From Symsagittifera roscoffensis (lineage: Eukaryota; Xenacoelomorpha; Acoela; Convolutidae), in assembly GCF_963678635.1 (NCBI RefSeq), contig NC_087067.1:37828686-37892685 (forward strand): DNA of 64,000 nt, in the 5' to 3' direction. The translations under genes and the position numbers were made by a program. Shown piece by piece: positions 44,164 to 56,086 of the stretch. The notes beneath the pieces were generated by a model. The model was not told where the DNA came from. It saw nothing but the letters and a program-made list of their open reading frames with translations, and searched no databases. The stretch's first letter is position 1. Each line of letters starts with the position of its first letter.

Positions 44164-44512
44164 TAGTTCCAGAATCAAAAATATCCGGCTAAAATAAAAA
44201 AAATTGAAATAATTCACATGTTAGCATAAAATTAGCAACAAAATGAAATTGTAAAAAGAAAAAATGTGAAAACTCTCAGAAATTTCTGACTAAATGTTTA
44301 AAATTGTTACTTAATAGTTGTAATATAATTTCAGTAACATTTGTAAAGTTGTGATTGGTTGAATTTTTTTAATTTTGAAATAATGATATGCGTGACACCC
44401 TTTATGAGCTTTGATCTTTTTGTAGAGATATTTTAGAATTTTATAACCTGAAGCTGCACAAAAATGTGCAAAAGGTTTGTTTGAACTTACAATTTTAACG
44501 CATCTCAAAATA
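44164..44512 (+). repeat. Penelope-like flanking direct repeat (pseudo-LTR), 5' copy
   Basis: This is similar over about 340 bp to 47281-47636, with the shared landmarks ACATGTTAGCAT, GTGATTGGTTGAATTTT and TGCACAAAAATGTGC. Penelope-like elements are known for such pseudo-LTRs. Together the pair brackets element B. Confidence 0.7.
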
Positions 44513-44959
44513 TTTAGATGTCGAAATTTGAAACCCTACGGCGTTGAGGCAATTCTCAATAAGGGTCTCTCCTACAAGGAGATGTAATTTCATTTTTAAT
44601 TCCCTTTTTTTGGGGAAAAAACTTTTAAGAGGAAAAATCATTTTATAATTTACCATGTTAGAAATGAAATGGTCTACATTGTAGCGGCTAGCGACCTCTA
44701 CCACAGCCTGGAACAACTTAGCAACCCGTAAAAAGAACAATTTCTGCCAAAAACATTGGCTATTCTCGGACTTTCTTTAAACCCGAACACCACGAACCCA
44801 CAGAAGTAACTCGCAAGCCTACTCTTCAGGGCACCTCTAGCAAAAAAACGTCAAGTGGTGGTGTGGCAAAAAATCATCAATAATTCTATCAACAGCCACC
44901 GCACAAACAATTACAAAGCTTGCGTTGCAGAGGAATTTACAGAAATCCTGAATACACTG

Positions 44960-47282
44960 ACAAATATCAGCGCAATTGTATATTGTCAGAGAAACGGTAC
45001 AACGGTACCTGAGATATCAGGAATCAGCTGATCAGGTCGGGTATTCTTGTCATTTCTATTACGAGGTGTATCATTTCAAAGAGGAAGAGAAGAACGAAGC
45101 TGGTCAACGAATATCAGGCACTGCACCAGGACGTCCAGCTGGAGCTAAAGTCTTTGCGGATTGTGTTCGAACACCCAGACAACCAGCCAGCTGTTTTGTG
45201 CAAGCTTTGTTCAATCACGAAAAAGAGATCTCAAACGATAAGGAGGGTGGAGAAAAGAATACTGCTGAACAGAGGCGAAGAAACTTTTGGTCCGACTTAC
45301 GAGGAGGCTTCAACGGAAATGGTAAGTTAGAGTTGTGTTAATTGTGTTGCTTTGTGTCACGTGAGGTTTTTTCCTCGTGGCTTGCTAACCAATGAGCACA
45401 GATGTACTCCCACCTCCAATCTTGATTTGGACTTTAAAAAACAAACTCTTTTTGAAATTAGTCGGTGATTATGCGTCCATATTTGTTATATTTATCATTT
45501 GCCACCAACGTGTTAAATTTTTGAAAATTTGTCTGGAATTCTACAGTATACCTGATTTTTTGAGGTTCAGGGTACCGGAACATGGGGTTTTTTCGAGCCA
45601 AGCGGTACACAGTTGTCAGATAAAACTTCTAAGAACGGTGATTAAAAAGGCAAGGACAGATGAGAAGAACGTTGAAGTCAAAGTAGAAAGTCGAGAGGCG
45701 CAGTACAGAGGGGTGTAGATGAGAAGTTTTGGCCTTCGGTAATGAAATACTTAAGTCTCAGGGGACAAAACAAACAACAACAGTCGGAGAGACCCATCAG
45801 AAGAAGCTAATGAAACTATCAGAAAGGCAAGACCGACCTCTAGGGAAGCAAGGTGAGGGTTTGGTAAAAGCTCTTGATGATGTTGAATTACCAATTTGGG
45901 TACAACAAGTGTCGGCATTAAGGCCGAAACATCCCTTCAGGGATAAATTTTTTGAGACACACTTTCTCGCCGTTATTGCCATATTTGTATCGGATCTCAA
46001 AAATCGTAAAGTCTTTGGAGAGGCCCTATGTGAGATCGACGCTGTGGCAAAAACCTACGCTAAACGAGGGAAAAAACACCATCTGACAAGGGGGTTGGGA
46101 AGACCCGAAAGTATCTGAAGAGTAATGGATTAGTTGCGGTACCACATGAAAAGGGAATGGGTTTTGGTGTAATGAGTAAGGACACCTACGAGAACAACTT
46201 GTCTGATACATTAGATTCAAATCAATTCAGCGAAAGCAAAGGAACAACTGATGCGATTATTAGAGAAACAAGATAGAAAGAGACATCAAAAAAAAGTTGT
46301 TGGCTATGAGGAAAAAAGACGATATAAGTGAAAATTTCTACACAAGGATAAGGTCTACTGTGGGGCAGCCCGCCAGGTTTTATGGGTTGACAAATGTGCA
46401 TAAAGAGAATACCCCATTAAGACCGGTCGTCTCATTGCCTGGTAGCTATTATTATAACTTGAACAGGGTTCTTTTAAAATTTTTCGAGAAAATTGACGAC
46501 GCAAACATCGAAATCAACTCACTAGATGCGAGAGAAATCATAGAGAGCATTAATCTGGAGCCCAATGATAATTTGATATCTCTAGATGTGTAGAGTTTGT
46601 ATACAAATATTCCACTCAAAGAAGCAATAGACATAGCTCTGAGAAAACTGTATGAGAAAAATGAACCACCATCAATTGCTAGGAAAACCATGAAGAGACT
46701 GTTGAACATGACAGTTAGTCATGTCCATTTCCAGTGCAATGAAACACTGGTAAGTTCAGAAAGATGTTTTGGCAATGGGGGCATCTCGCCGCTATTTTAG
46801 CATATTTTTGGCTGAAGCATTACGAAACTGCACTATCGAGGGATATTCGTTATTGTTATATTCGAAATGTTATTGCCCGAAAAAGATTTTAACGGAATAT
46901 GTCCCGAGTGCAATAAGGAGGTCACGTACAGGTCAAAAAGTGTAGAAGGTGAATGCTGTTTGTTTTGGTAGCACGTAAAATGCGGGGTGATATATCAGAT
47001 GATGACTATCGAAATAAAAATGAAACCGTCTGGTACTGTAGACGGTCCGACATCTCACCACAAGGATTGAGGAACACCGAAAAAAAGGATACCCCAGTTG
47101 GACAGCATATAAGGCAGTGTGATAGTGAGAGTGGTAAGTCGGAGTTTAATTGGAAGATAAGTGACCAGGCCTCCAGCAACATTAGGTTACTTACTTTAGA
47201 GGCGCTGCACATTAGGAAAGAGAGACCGGCAATTAACACGCGCCACGAGTTTAGAAGTGGGGAGCTGACACTAAGGATATAG
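44960..47282 (+). pseudogene. Penelope-like element B
   Basis: Plus-strand order: 5' part with ELKSLRIVFEHPDNQP in one frame (near 45130); LSERQDRPLGKQGEG and ALRPKHPFRDKFFETHFLAV (45729-46118); ARFYGLTNVHKENTPLRPVV and LISLDV-stop-SLYTNIPLKEA (46297-46800); a CPECNKEVTYRSKSVEGEC PHD-type finger (about 46890); then directly QHIRQCDSESGKSEFNWK and RLLTLEALHIRKERPAINTR, the C-terminal end (46953-47282). The YVDD region is missing, apparently by deletion after the zinc finger. Flanked by direct repeats at 44164 and 47281. Confidence 0.75.
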
Positions 47283-47636
47283 TTTCAGAACCAAAAGTTC
47301 TGGCGAAAACCAAAAATTTTGAAATATACATGTTAGCATGAAATCAGCGACAAAACGAAATTGTAAAAACAAAAAAGGTGAAAACTCTCACAAATTTGTG
47401 ACTAAATGTTTCAAATTGTTACATAATAGTTGTTAAATATTTTCAGTAATATTTGTAAGTTTGTGATTGGTTGAATTTTATAAATTTTGAAAAAATGATG
47501 TGTATGACACTTTATGATCTTTGATCGTTTTGTACAGATAGTTAAGAATTTCAAAACCTGATGATGCACAAAAATGTGCGAAAACGTTTGTCTGAATTTA
47601 CAATTTTAACGCATTCTCAAAATAAGTCATTGATCT
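47281..47636 (+). repeat. Penelope-like flanking direct repeat (pseudo-LTR), 3' copy
   Basis: This follows the stop of element B immediately and matches 44164-44512 in order and orientation. Confidence 0.7.
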
Positions 47637-47689
47637 TTTTCAGACTTAACAGCTCTTTGTTAATAATACTATGATACTTATGACCTGAT

Positions 47690-47870
47690 TATTTGGAAAA
47701 CCTGAAAAAAATTCTTTTCATTTTTAACACCACCGAATCATCAGTGTTATCTAATGTTTCAAAATGGTCTGACTGTAAAAGTCTTGTAGTTTGGCTTCGT
47801 ATTGGTCTTTTTTCATGAAACAAACCAACCCCTTTGTCAAATGGCACGGCTAAAAGATTTCGGCTATATC
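47690..47870 (-). pseudogene. Penelope-like fragment D
   Basis: The minus-strand reading gives AVPFDKGVGLFHEK and a LLQSDHFETLDNTD segment, the region just N-terminal to the fingers in element B. Short isolated remnant just upstream of TTC1. Confidence 0.5.
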
Positions 47871-48158
47871 ACGATTATAAGTATAAAATTTGGGATATAC
47901 AATGAAGGGACTCCTGACTATAACCTCTGTTACTATGATTTTTTTTACCTGATTATTTAGAAAACATGAAAAAAATTCTTAATTCTCCTTAGTCATTCTT
48001 CTTACTCGTCACAGATTCACAGGTTAACTTCTGATCTGTAGGCCTCCCAGGCCTCTGTCGACCAGCTCTTTCTTTAATTCTTCACATTAACTCTTCTGAA
48101 TCATTTTTCAGTTTTTTGAATCGTGTTCTCTAGAATCGTTAGATGTCCCTAATAGAAC

Positions 48159-48442
48159 ATGAACAACTATGAAAAAAGTTCTCGAAAAACTGAGATGGTA
48201 GATTCTTTATTTGAAGATCTAAATAATTCTGGAGAAACAAAACATGTAGAAAACAATTATCCACCGGAACTACCTGCTGATCTAGATGTGTCTGATCCTT
48301 TGGCCGCTGAACTTGATCAAACTGGATCTACAGAAGACTCTAAACTAGAAGACAACAAAAATGAATTTATTTTAGCAGAAATTGACGAGATTGCCTTGAC
48401 GAATGAAGAAGAAAATGTCGAGCCACTGGAACTTGACGAAAG
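48159..48442 (+). CDS. TTC1: TTC1 exon 1 (acidic N-terminus)
   Basis: TTC1 is a small cytosolic tetratricopeptide adaptor that binds Hsp70/Hsp90-type chaperones and other partners. This exon would encode residues 1-94 and two bases of codon 95. It is strongly acidic (LTNEEENVEPLELDE near the end), as the N-terminus of known TTC1 proteins is. It ends GACGAAAG before GTTATC, and the two leftover bases join in phase with the A at 55719 to give an Arg codon. Start chosen as the ATG at 48159. The link to the downstream exons across 7.3 kb is inferred from phase, acidic composition and total length (273 residues; vertebrate TTC1 is about 290). Confidence 0.68.
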
Positions 48443-50162
48443 GTTATCCTGTTTTTATTTTTCCACAGCGCATAAACCGAGAAACGAGGGCGGGGTGTTT
48501 TCTCAAAGAGAGATGTCCGTCGCAATAATGGTTGCAGGTGCTGCTTGTGTACTCAGCACAGTATATGATAAAAACTATTTTGAGTTTGGCTTAAAGTATG
48601 TTTCATCATAGAAGCTTATTGTATCATTTTTTGTTACACTCATTTGATCTATAAATTTTCAAGGAATTTTTGACTGGGCTACGTCATGACTGACAAGTGA
48701 AATATTTTTGGCTGTCATGATAATTTTGACCCGATTATATTAAATAATCGAAAAAATCATAGTCAATGTATATGTGGTAAAGGTTTTAGTTCACTTTGCT
48801 GCCCTAACAAAACTAGTTTACCTGGTTAGTCCCTGTCTTTTATTGCTTAGGTATTTTGCATGGCAATTAGAACTAACACACCTGGAGGGCGTTCACTTTA
48901 AAGTAATGCAGGCCTAAAGAGTCTCTTGACATCGTAGCGGTTGGGTATGGCATTTTTGAGGGATCAAAAAATAAAATAGCTCCACGGTTAGATAAATGTA
49001 GACAATTAGGTTGACTTTTTTTAAAATACAGGTGCGCCTTTTCTACACTAAAAATTTCTGCAAGTGAAATTTTTTGACCCATAGTTTTGGTCTCTTTGAA
49101 AAAATTTAACCCATTGATGACATTTTCAGGCTAACTGATCTGGATTTTCAGCTATTGGATGTATTTTTCTACTCAGCAACAATTTGGTATAAGAACAGTT
49201 CATTTTTTATTGTCAGCCGGGCCATCTAGTCTTGTGCAGTTTATTACGTTTTTTGCCTTCCCAATTCTGGTGCTCCTTTGTTCCTTTTAAGTTCTGTATT
49301 TAAGTTTAGTTGGCTGTTTTCCTTTTTTTTAACCTGAGTCTCATTTTTGAAGTGTGAATGAACGTAGTGAAGACACTTAAATATGTAATGTTGATTTTTT
49401 AATTTAAGGAAAAAATTTTAAAATGCTCTAATAATTACACAAGGTCATTCATGTTTTAATGGTCGTTTGAATAATGTTTGTAAATATTTGTTGTTCGAGT
49501 TCAATACAAATTCATTTTTAAAAGGTAGGCGAATTCCGCTGCCCAACTATGAAAGTGGTGACGCCGAAAGTTTAGTTTAATTTTCAAAATTACCAGCTGA
49601 ATAAGAATGCTATACTTTGATCCAAATTTTTCAATGTGGGCTATTTTTATCAAAAAAAAAAATCAATCGTAAATGAATTTCCAGATTCAAAAGCTGCAAG
49701 GCCGTATAGTTTTTTGCTGAAACTCGAAAGTTGAAAAGCTTTCAAAGCGGTCAAGCAGTTTCCTTGAATTCATGGGCTCTTTTCCAACTGTCTGTTGGCC
49801 AAATTTTCAGTATCTGAACTTAGTCCAATTTCAGTATCTATTTACAGCTCAAGTTCTTTTAGACAGTTCGATAGCAAATGTTTGATTCGTTTTACGCGCA
49901 CTAAATAATGGCTTATATTTTTTTTGCTTGTTTTTGCTGCTTGCCTGCGAAGTGCAGTTTCGCCTGTCTTCTAAAAGAAACTGAAAATTGTTTACGCTTC
50001 AAGCGTTCTAGATTAGCAAGCGTTCCAAATTGGAATATAGTCTCATTGAAGCACTCAGTTTCATGAAAATTCAAATATAACTAACGGGTACTAGTTACTA
50101 CTCGTGCTATATCTAGAACTCAAAGCAATGTAGGTATAAGTATAATTTTGATGTTAATTTTT

Positions 50163-50270
50163 GCCCTAGCGATAGCAAGGGTATTGCAATCGGGTACTAG
50201 GCTTTTTCCCCCTTATATAGCCTTAGGCACAGGACGCATGTCTTCTGGACTCATCTCTAATAGTTCCTTG
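50163..50270 (+). repeat. Hairpin-headed dispersed repeat, copy 1
   Basis: It begins CCCTAGCGATAGCAAGGG, an imperfect hairpin, then TATTGCAATC and TACTAGGCTTTTTCCC. Related copies lie at 56087, 56664, 57983, 58466 and 58694. Confidence 0.55.
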
Positions 50271-50699
50271 TTTCTAATAGTGCCAATGGTTGCTTAGCGT
50301 TGCATTTTTATTAGCTCCATGCAGTAACGACGGGGTATTTAGTTTTTCTACGTCAAGGTTTGCAAATGAGTTTTTGTATTGAAGGATTCCAAATTTGTTT
50401 GGTACATTTTTGGCACTGAGATCGATCGGCTTCAGTTCAGTCGGCTTCTTTTCCTAATGTTTTTTTTCGAATATTTTTCTCAGGTATTATATTTGAAAAA
50501 AAAGATAAATTACAAAGAGGCCCTTCCGTTTGGTTACGGTCGTTTCAGAAGCTGGATAGGGCCATACCAGCCTTGTAAAAATGCATATATATCAGCAAAC
50601 TGTCTCATTGTAACAATGAAGTCATATATCAGCAATAAATGCATCGTCAAAATGTTAATTTATCTCAGCCGTCCTTCCTCTACAATAGCGCTTTTTTGA

Positions 50700-53400
50700 G
50701 TTTTTGGTAAATTGAATTTTGTGCAGCGATCTGCACCCCTTTATAGTATAAAGTTCCTGAAGTGCGCGAAGCTTTTTTTGCGGGTAGCTTTCTTGTCTTT
50801 TTTGACTTAGTTTTCTTGGTTGCGGGTAGCTTTCTTGTCTTTTTTGACTTACTTTTCCGGCTAATCGCTGCATCGTTCAAAACCAGCTGACAGAAACTAC
50901 TCTGCTCTATTAAATGATTTGCTGATATTTGGATTTCTTCAGCGTTGCGTGATAATTGTATGTGAAAATTTTCACGTCGAAGACAGCGCGGCTGAATCGT
51001 CAACCCCAGAGTCTGTCTGATTTAATGTCAAGTCGTGCTCATTTTCAGCTGTAGTTGAATTGTTGATAAAGCTTTCGCCTTGCAGTGGCTGAAGTTTCGG
51101 CTCAATCTCGACGTCATGGCAAAACTTTTTCATGAGGTTGGCGATTGTGTCTCTTATTTAATTGTCTTATGTGTGTGTAACCTCCATTTGCACGGTAAAG
51201 GGCACGATTCAGGTTGAAATCTGCACAACCTGAGATTTCAGTACTATTGATGTTCCCTTATATCAGTCTAGATAGTTTTCATAGTCGGATAGCAGTTTGA
51301 TGTTAATGACGCCCATTTTAAGGGGCAAGGAAGATATCTCATGGAACTGGGGGTTTAATGTGTCTTTGCCGACTAGGTTACGCATTAGTTGTTGAATGAT
51401 AATCTTTTCACATGTTTCTAAGTTTTCCATAGTATTATGCGTTGTCCTGGTTAAAAATGAAAGCTGTTCTTGGACACTTTTAGTATAGCAGGCAAAAGTG
51501 TTAGTTTTTCAAAATTTTGATGTGCTCATTCTGTTGAAACTCAAAGAAATTTTTTCATTCAGATTTTGTTCCTATAACAGAACTAAGCACTCGGGCGCCA
51601 GTCTTTGTAGTGAATCCTGTTTTTCCGAAAAAAAAACTTCGGCTTCACCGAATTTTTAACCCTTGCCTATGGGCTGGAATTTGGATGCTTTAAAATGGTA
51701 GCCAAAGAATTCATTTAAGACGGTTCGTAGATTGCTTAATTTACCGACCGGGTTTCCGTCGTCCGCTTACCACTTTTGGGTTACGTTATCTACTGATAAA
51801 AGTTTTGTGAGGATTTTTATGGCCAAAACGAACAGTTCAGATGGATTGGAGCGCGAGTTCTTCATCGCTGTTTAAAGAGATGTGCAGGTATTTTCGAAGT
51901 TTTTCAATGCCATCTTTCGATTTAGTGAGTTAAAAGCATTTTCGGCATCTTTCAGTAAAATCGCATCGGCGTAGGTTTTGCTATATTAATCTTAATCTCT
52001 TAGCGTCTGATCGAATCGCATATTCAATGCCACATTTTCAAGCGTTTATCTGATCAAATATCGATGGATGGAAACGGACTGTTTCATTTGAGACTGTGTA
52101 ATATAGTTATCATCAATAAGTTCAGATTGTGGGTGCTTCGCAATAAGAATCTGTTCTACTGTTTATCTTTGACGATCTAGTCGAGCGAAAGAATGCTTTT
52201 GGATGTGTCCTTAAGTTTTGCTATTGCGCTCGATATTTTTCCGGTATTCATTAGTTTGTTGAACTGTTGTGCTTCAGTTTCAGTTTTTCGTCTACTTCCT
52301 TTTATCTTACCTATTTGCAGCGCCTTTCCTCCGTTATATAGGTCATCCAGGTCTCCGTCCTGCCATTGCTTAAATCGCTTTGCTTTTGCTTTGCACAGTA
52401 GTAAGTGTAGAAAGATCATTGCTGCGCGCATATCGAAGGTATTTTTGTTGTTTTCTATTAGGCTGTTCATGGAGGGTTTCAATTAAGTTTTAACCAAAAA
52501 TGTTTTTTGATAAGATCATAAAGACCGGTTTCCAGTGAACCACTTCGGTGTATATTTTTCGTGTGGTTTTATGAGTTCTGGACAGGGTTTTGAACATGGG
52601 TCTTGTGTTGTTACAGGTTCTTTAGTGGAGGGATCTCTTGAGTTTTGTAAGAGTGGATCAGTGGAAGGGTGAGGGTAGAGTTGGGCGAGTGTTGTTGTAG
52701 CTAGGGTTGGGGGATTGCATTCTTGTGTGTCGTTAGCTCGGTGAAATTGGGAGGTGCAGCGATGACAGCTGAAATTGTCATAGTCATCACTGCTGCCGTC
52801 TAGGCCGCTACATTTTACATGCATGCAGCCTGAGCATGTGAAGCACCAAACATCGCCTCGCAAGCTGTTTTTACAAATAAGGCAATGTGTTTGAGTAGCC
52901 ATTTGAATAAGGACGACGATGTAAAGTTAGCGAGAGATTTTAAAGATTATATTTGCAAGAAAATTAGAAAAGAAATCATTACCGTAGAACGAGAAATAGA
53001 TGTCAACACGGCAGAACTTTTCAGGGGTTGGATTTATATTGAGATTAGGTGAGACAATAAGTGTATGTTGGTGTACAAATCGAATTATCATAAGACGAGA
53101 TTAATCAATTTTTTCCTTTGTTCTTTTTCTTGTGGATGCAGCCGGTTATCATTGTATCCAGCAACTATTGTTACCGAATTTAGGTGCTTTAGTTTGTATT
53201 GCAAAATTGTTTCAGACAGATCATGAAGCGTTGCGCCGCGGTAGGAGTGAATTGTTGATTTTGCTAGAGCTGTTTTGATATATTTGGTCCTTGAAGTCCC
53301 GATAACTAGTTTCCGTGAAAACTCAGGGATGCGTCTTGCCTGGATTTACCGGTATCTACCTGAAAATCTTACAACTCGAGCGAGAAAGGAAGGTCTTTGA
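50700..53400 (-). mobile_element. Degenerate non-LTR retroelement in TTC1 intron
   Basis: On the minus strand, in order: an SGNH/GDSL-like stretch with LVIGTSRTKYIKTAL and TIHSYRGATLHDLSETI (53400-53120); an open frame of 128 residues starting MATQTHCLICKNSLRG with a PHD-type C4HC3 pattern (52902-52516); FKQWQDGDLDDLYNGGKAL and LMNTGKISSAIAKL (52482-52177), typical of the region ahead of the reverse transcriptase; ADAILLKDAENAFNSLNRK with the motif A Asp (about 51970); then 3' thumb-like remnants; and a basic tail with KSKKTRKLPA repeated (51003-50680). Frames are broken throughout. I assign it to the LINE-like elements common in aquatic invertebrates. Confidence 0.65.
52516..52902 (-). CDS. 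PHD-type zinc-finger frame of the non-LTR element
   Basis: 128 residues. Cys pairs CLIC and CFTC, then CMHVKC and CHRC, give the C4-H-C3 spacing of a PHD finger over residues 8-50, followed by a Ser/Thr/Pro-rich linker ending WFTGNRSL. It is the longest intact piece of the element. No regulatory host gene is implied. Confidence 0.6.
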   Translation of the reverse strand: MATQTHCLICKNSLRGDVWCFTCSGCMHVKCSGLDGSSDDYDNFSCHRCTSQFHRANDTQECNPPTLATTTLAQLYPHPSTDPLLQNSRDPSTKEPVTTQDPCSKPCPELIKPHEKYTPKWFTGNRSL

Positions 53401-54302
53401 GACATGGTGAGTGTTGGGGTGATATATGAATCTTTTCAATTAGGATATAAAAATGATTTTTAGTGAGACACGGACGATCAAAAAAAAATAAAATTAAAGA
53501 GTGGTACAATCTGAGGTCGTTTTGAATGTCGTTTCACCAGCTCACTTCTTCTTGCGTCTACTTACGCCAGAAAAACGTTACTCGCCTACGGGTGGGACGG
53601 CGAGATTTGGTAAGATAATCAAAGTCAGTGAGGAAAGCCCAGCGCATTTAATATGAAATTACACTAGAGGTAAATTTGATCAGACACACTATTTAATATA
53701 TTTATTACAACAATAAGGCTTTTTTAAAACACGGGATTTAGTTTTATCGTATTGATAGATTTCTTCAAATGAAATTGTGGAAAATTTTAGCGCTATCTCC
53801 TAGACTCTTGAAATAAAGAAAACAAATGTTTTGTAATTTTTTTCTCACTTCAAGTATCAAAATTGGGTGAAACATTTGTTGTTTTTGGTTGTGTGATCGG
53901 CTGTACTTATAGCTTTCTCAAAATAGCGAAGTAATTTTTTGAGACTTTTTTGGGCCTGTGGTATTTTTTCTTTTTGTTTATGTTCGGCTTGATAGGTTTT
54001 GGACTGTAAAATCGGCTTAAGGGCCTTATTTTAAATATTTTGACAAGCGAAAATCTATTATGCGTGTGAGTGTGTTTTCATGGTGAGGGGAGTTAATAAC
54101 TTTTTTATTCTTAATTTTTTGCCTTGCTCCAATTTTTCTTTTGTTTTGGCTTAATGGATTTTGGTCTGTATTATATGAAATTTTATGGTTGCATTTCACT
54201 AGCCAAGAAAGTTGTAATTGTTTGTGTTTTGAGGAATGAGTGTGACTGAATGATAACTCATTTTTATCGATCCAGTTTTCTCGACTTTTTCGGTTTTTTA
54301 TG
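53401..54302. other. Intronic spacer
   Basis: AT-rich, with scattered TCGGCTT motifs also seen in the hairpin-headed repeats. No gene or clear element boundary. Confidence 0.4.
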
Positions 54303-54412
54303 GCTTTCGTGTTTTGTATCGCACGTCGTGTTTTCGTGTTTTGTATCGCTTTCGTGTTTTGTATCGCACGTCATGTTTTGTATCGCTTTCGTGTTTTGTA
54401 TCGCTCAGGTTC
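54303..54412 (+). repeat. Minisatellite, unit near TTTCGTGTTTTGTATCGC
   Basis: Five complete or partial copies of an 18-bp unit, some separated by ACGTCGTG or ACGTCATG. The open frames read through it are artefacts of the repeat. Confidence 0.85.
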
Positions 54413-54844
54413 GCCTCTGTGTCTACCGATAGTTTTTCGGTTCATAGTTGTCCAAGTCAGGTCTGTCGGTTTAGTTTCAAAATTATGTAATGTATTTTAC
54501 ATATGCTACTTATATAGCTATCGTAGATCCTATGTGGGAGTTAAATGAAATTTTTTATTCGCTTTTTTGACGAAAATCTTGACGAGTTTCGGTTTCAATT
54601 ATGTCGGCTTATTTATCGAGTTTTTTTCCTTGAAATGTCCTGTAGTACTTTGGAGATCAATAAGTATCTAGCACCAATTTTTTACATGCCCAAATGGACC
54701 CCACTAGGACCTTTTTAAAAACAAAATAATTCAAACACGAAAAAAACCTTTCTTTCGTGTTTCTACTTCCTTCTTCAATTGTAACATAGTTCGAAGTTCT
54801 GTTGGCTAATTTTTTAGTGCCATGGTGCACTCATTCTTTAACTG

Positions 54845-55258
54845 TTGTGGTTGGAACAAAAAATGTTGTTGGACAACCTATCCTGTTTAAAACTACAATT
54901 AAAGACTAACAAAAAAATTGAAGCAAGTTTAATTGATACTAGCCATAGAGACAGGTATGCCTCTGTGTACAAAATATTTAAACACAGAGGCGACGCTGAG
55001 CTTTGTACCATTTGCGATAAGTTGTGCAAAGCTCAGCGTCGCCTCTGTGTTTAAATATTTTTCCTAAGATTTGCTGCATGTTATCTACGTTTTTCAGTAA
55101 TGAATGTTCTAGATTAATTAGGCTTAATTTGAATTTCACACCTGTCTCTTTGGCTAGTACCATTTAAACGTGTTTCAATTTTTTGTTTGTCTTTAATTGC
55201 AGTTTTAAACAGGATAGGTTGTCCAACTAATTTTTAAATTTTTTTGTTCCAACCATTT
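54845..55258. repeat. Foldback (long inverted repeat) element
   Basis: A perfect 34-bp stem, AAATATTTAAACACAGAGGC and onward to GCTTTG, occupies about 54976-55009; its complement is about 55026-55061, around a short loop. Outside this the left flank (from TTGGAACAAAAAATG) and the right flank (to TTTTTGTTCCAACCA) also pair, with about 100 bp extra on the right arm. Both strands therefore encode similar short frames (KHRGDAELCT...KAQRRLCV). The structure fits a foldback or MITE-like element or an inverted duplication. Confidence 0.85.
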
Positions 55259-55718
55259 GCAAAATGTGGAAACAACTTTGCATCCGGGTGTGTTTTAATT
55301 TTTTTGTTTCTTTTTGTTTTCCACGCAAAATCAGGTACCAAAAGTAATCATCGGAATGGGTCGATTGATATATCATATTAAAGCACTTTCAGTCGTGTTT
55401 CGAATGACATATTAAAATTTAAAAAATTTTTTCTCAGTGTCGAGAAAAACTAGTTTGAAATTTTTTGAGTTTTGGTCTAATTTCAAATTAATAAGGTGAG
55501 CTTGCAGGCTTACAATAGCTTATTTATGCTGAATTTAAGACCTGAAAAACCTAGTACTAATTATACCTAGTACTAATCCGTACTAATTAAAACTGCCCTC
55601 TGGAATCAATTATAGCAGTTTTTCTCGGTTGTCCATAACAGGAACTGCACTCTAGAACAGATTCTACTCAGAATTGTACGGTAAAGTATCTATGATATCA
55701 AACTGAAATGTATTTCAG

Positions 55719-55923
55719 AGCGATTAAGGCATTAGAAATAAAAGAAAGAGCCAATCGATTGTATTCCTCTGGCGAAGTGAAGGAAGCGTTGGATCTCTAC
55801 ACAGAAGCACTCACTGTTTGTCCAGTGTCACGCAGGAAGGAGAGGTCGGCTCTGTATGGAAACAGATCGGCATGTTGCGTGCAGCTAGAACAACCCAAAA
55901 TAGCTATAAGAGAATGCTCTAAA
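55719..55923 (+). CDS. TTC1: TTC1 exon 2 (TPR 1 and most of TPR 2)
   Basis: This exon follows TATTTCAG and ends TCTAAA before GTAAGTA. It encodes residues 95 (part) to 163: ALEIKERANRLYSSGEVKEA, the first tetratricopeptide helix pair (about residues 99-131), then SALYGNRSACCVQLEQPK of the second (about 138-170). The alternation A-N-x-L-Y...G-x-x-x-E-A-L is the canonical TPR pattern. Exon ends in phase 0 after CSK, joining ALEFDP in exon 3. Matches TTC1 closely. Confidence 0.88.
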
Positions 55924-56086
55924 GTAAGTATCCGCTTCCAAAGTTGAGGCAAAATTGGCCACAAGCAATGAAATTTTGAGGCAACATTAGTAGGGCCAAA
56001 CTGAAACCTAACATAGATTTTCATAGAATCCAGGACCCTAAAAGCCAGCGTATGTCTGCACTGTTACGGAATATCATATTAATTAC

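Larger units (their letters stand above)
48443..55718 (+). other. TTC1 intron 1, filled with mobile elements
   Basis: This intron of about 7.3 kb runs from GT at 48443 to TTTCAG at 55713-55718. It holds a minus-strand non-LTR retroelement (50700-53400), a hairpin-headed repeat (50163), a minisatellite (54303-54412) and a foldback element (54845-55258). From 48613 to 50160 I see only AT-rich sequence without repeats or genes. Confidence 0.6.

Noticed and set aside
48443..48611. Continuation of the 150-residue frame past the TTC1 exon 1 donor
   Set aside because: The acidic TTC1-like sequence ends at the GT donor in the right phase for exon 2; the following codons look like intron reading.
54250..54548. 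Open frames with repeated FVFCIA motifs
   Set aside because: They are translations of the 18-bp minisatellite and have no further support.
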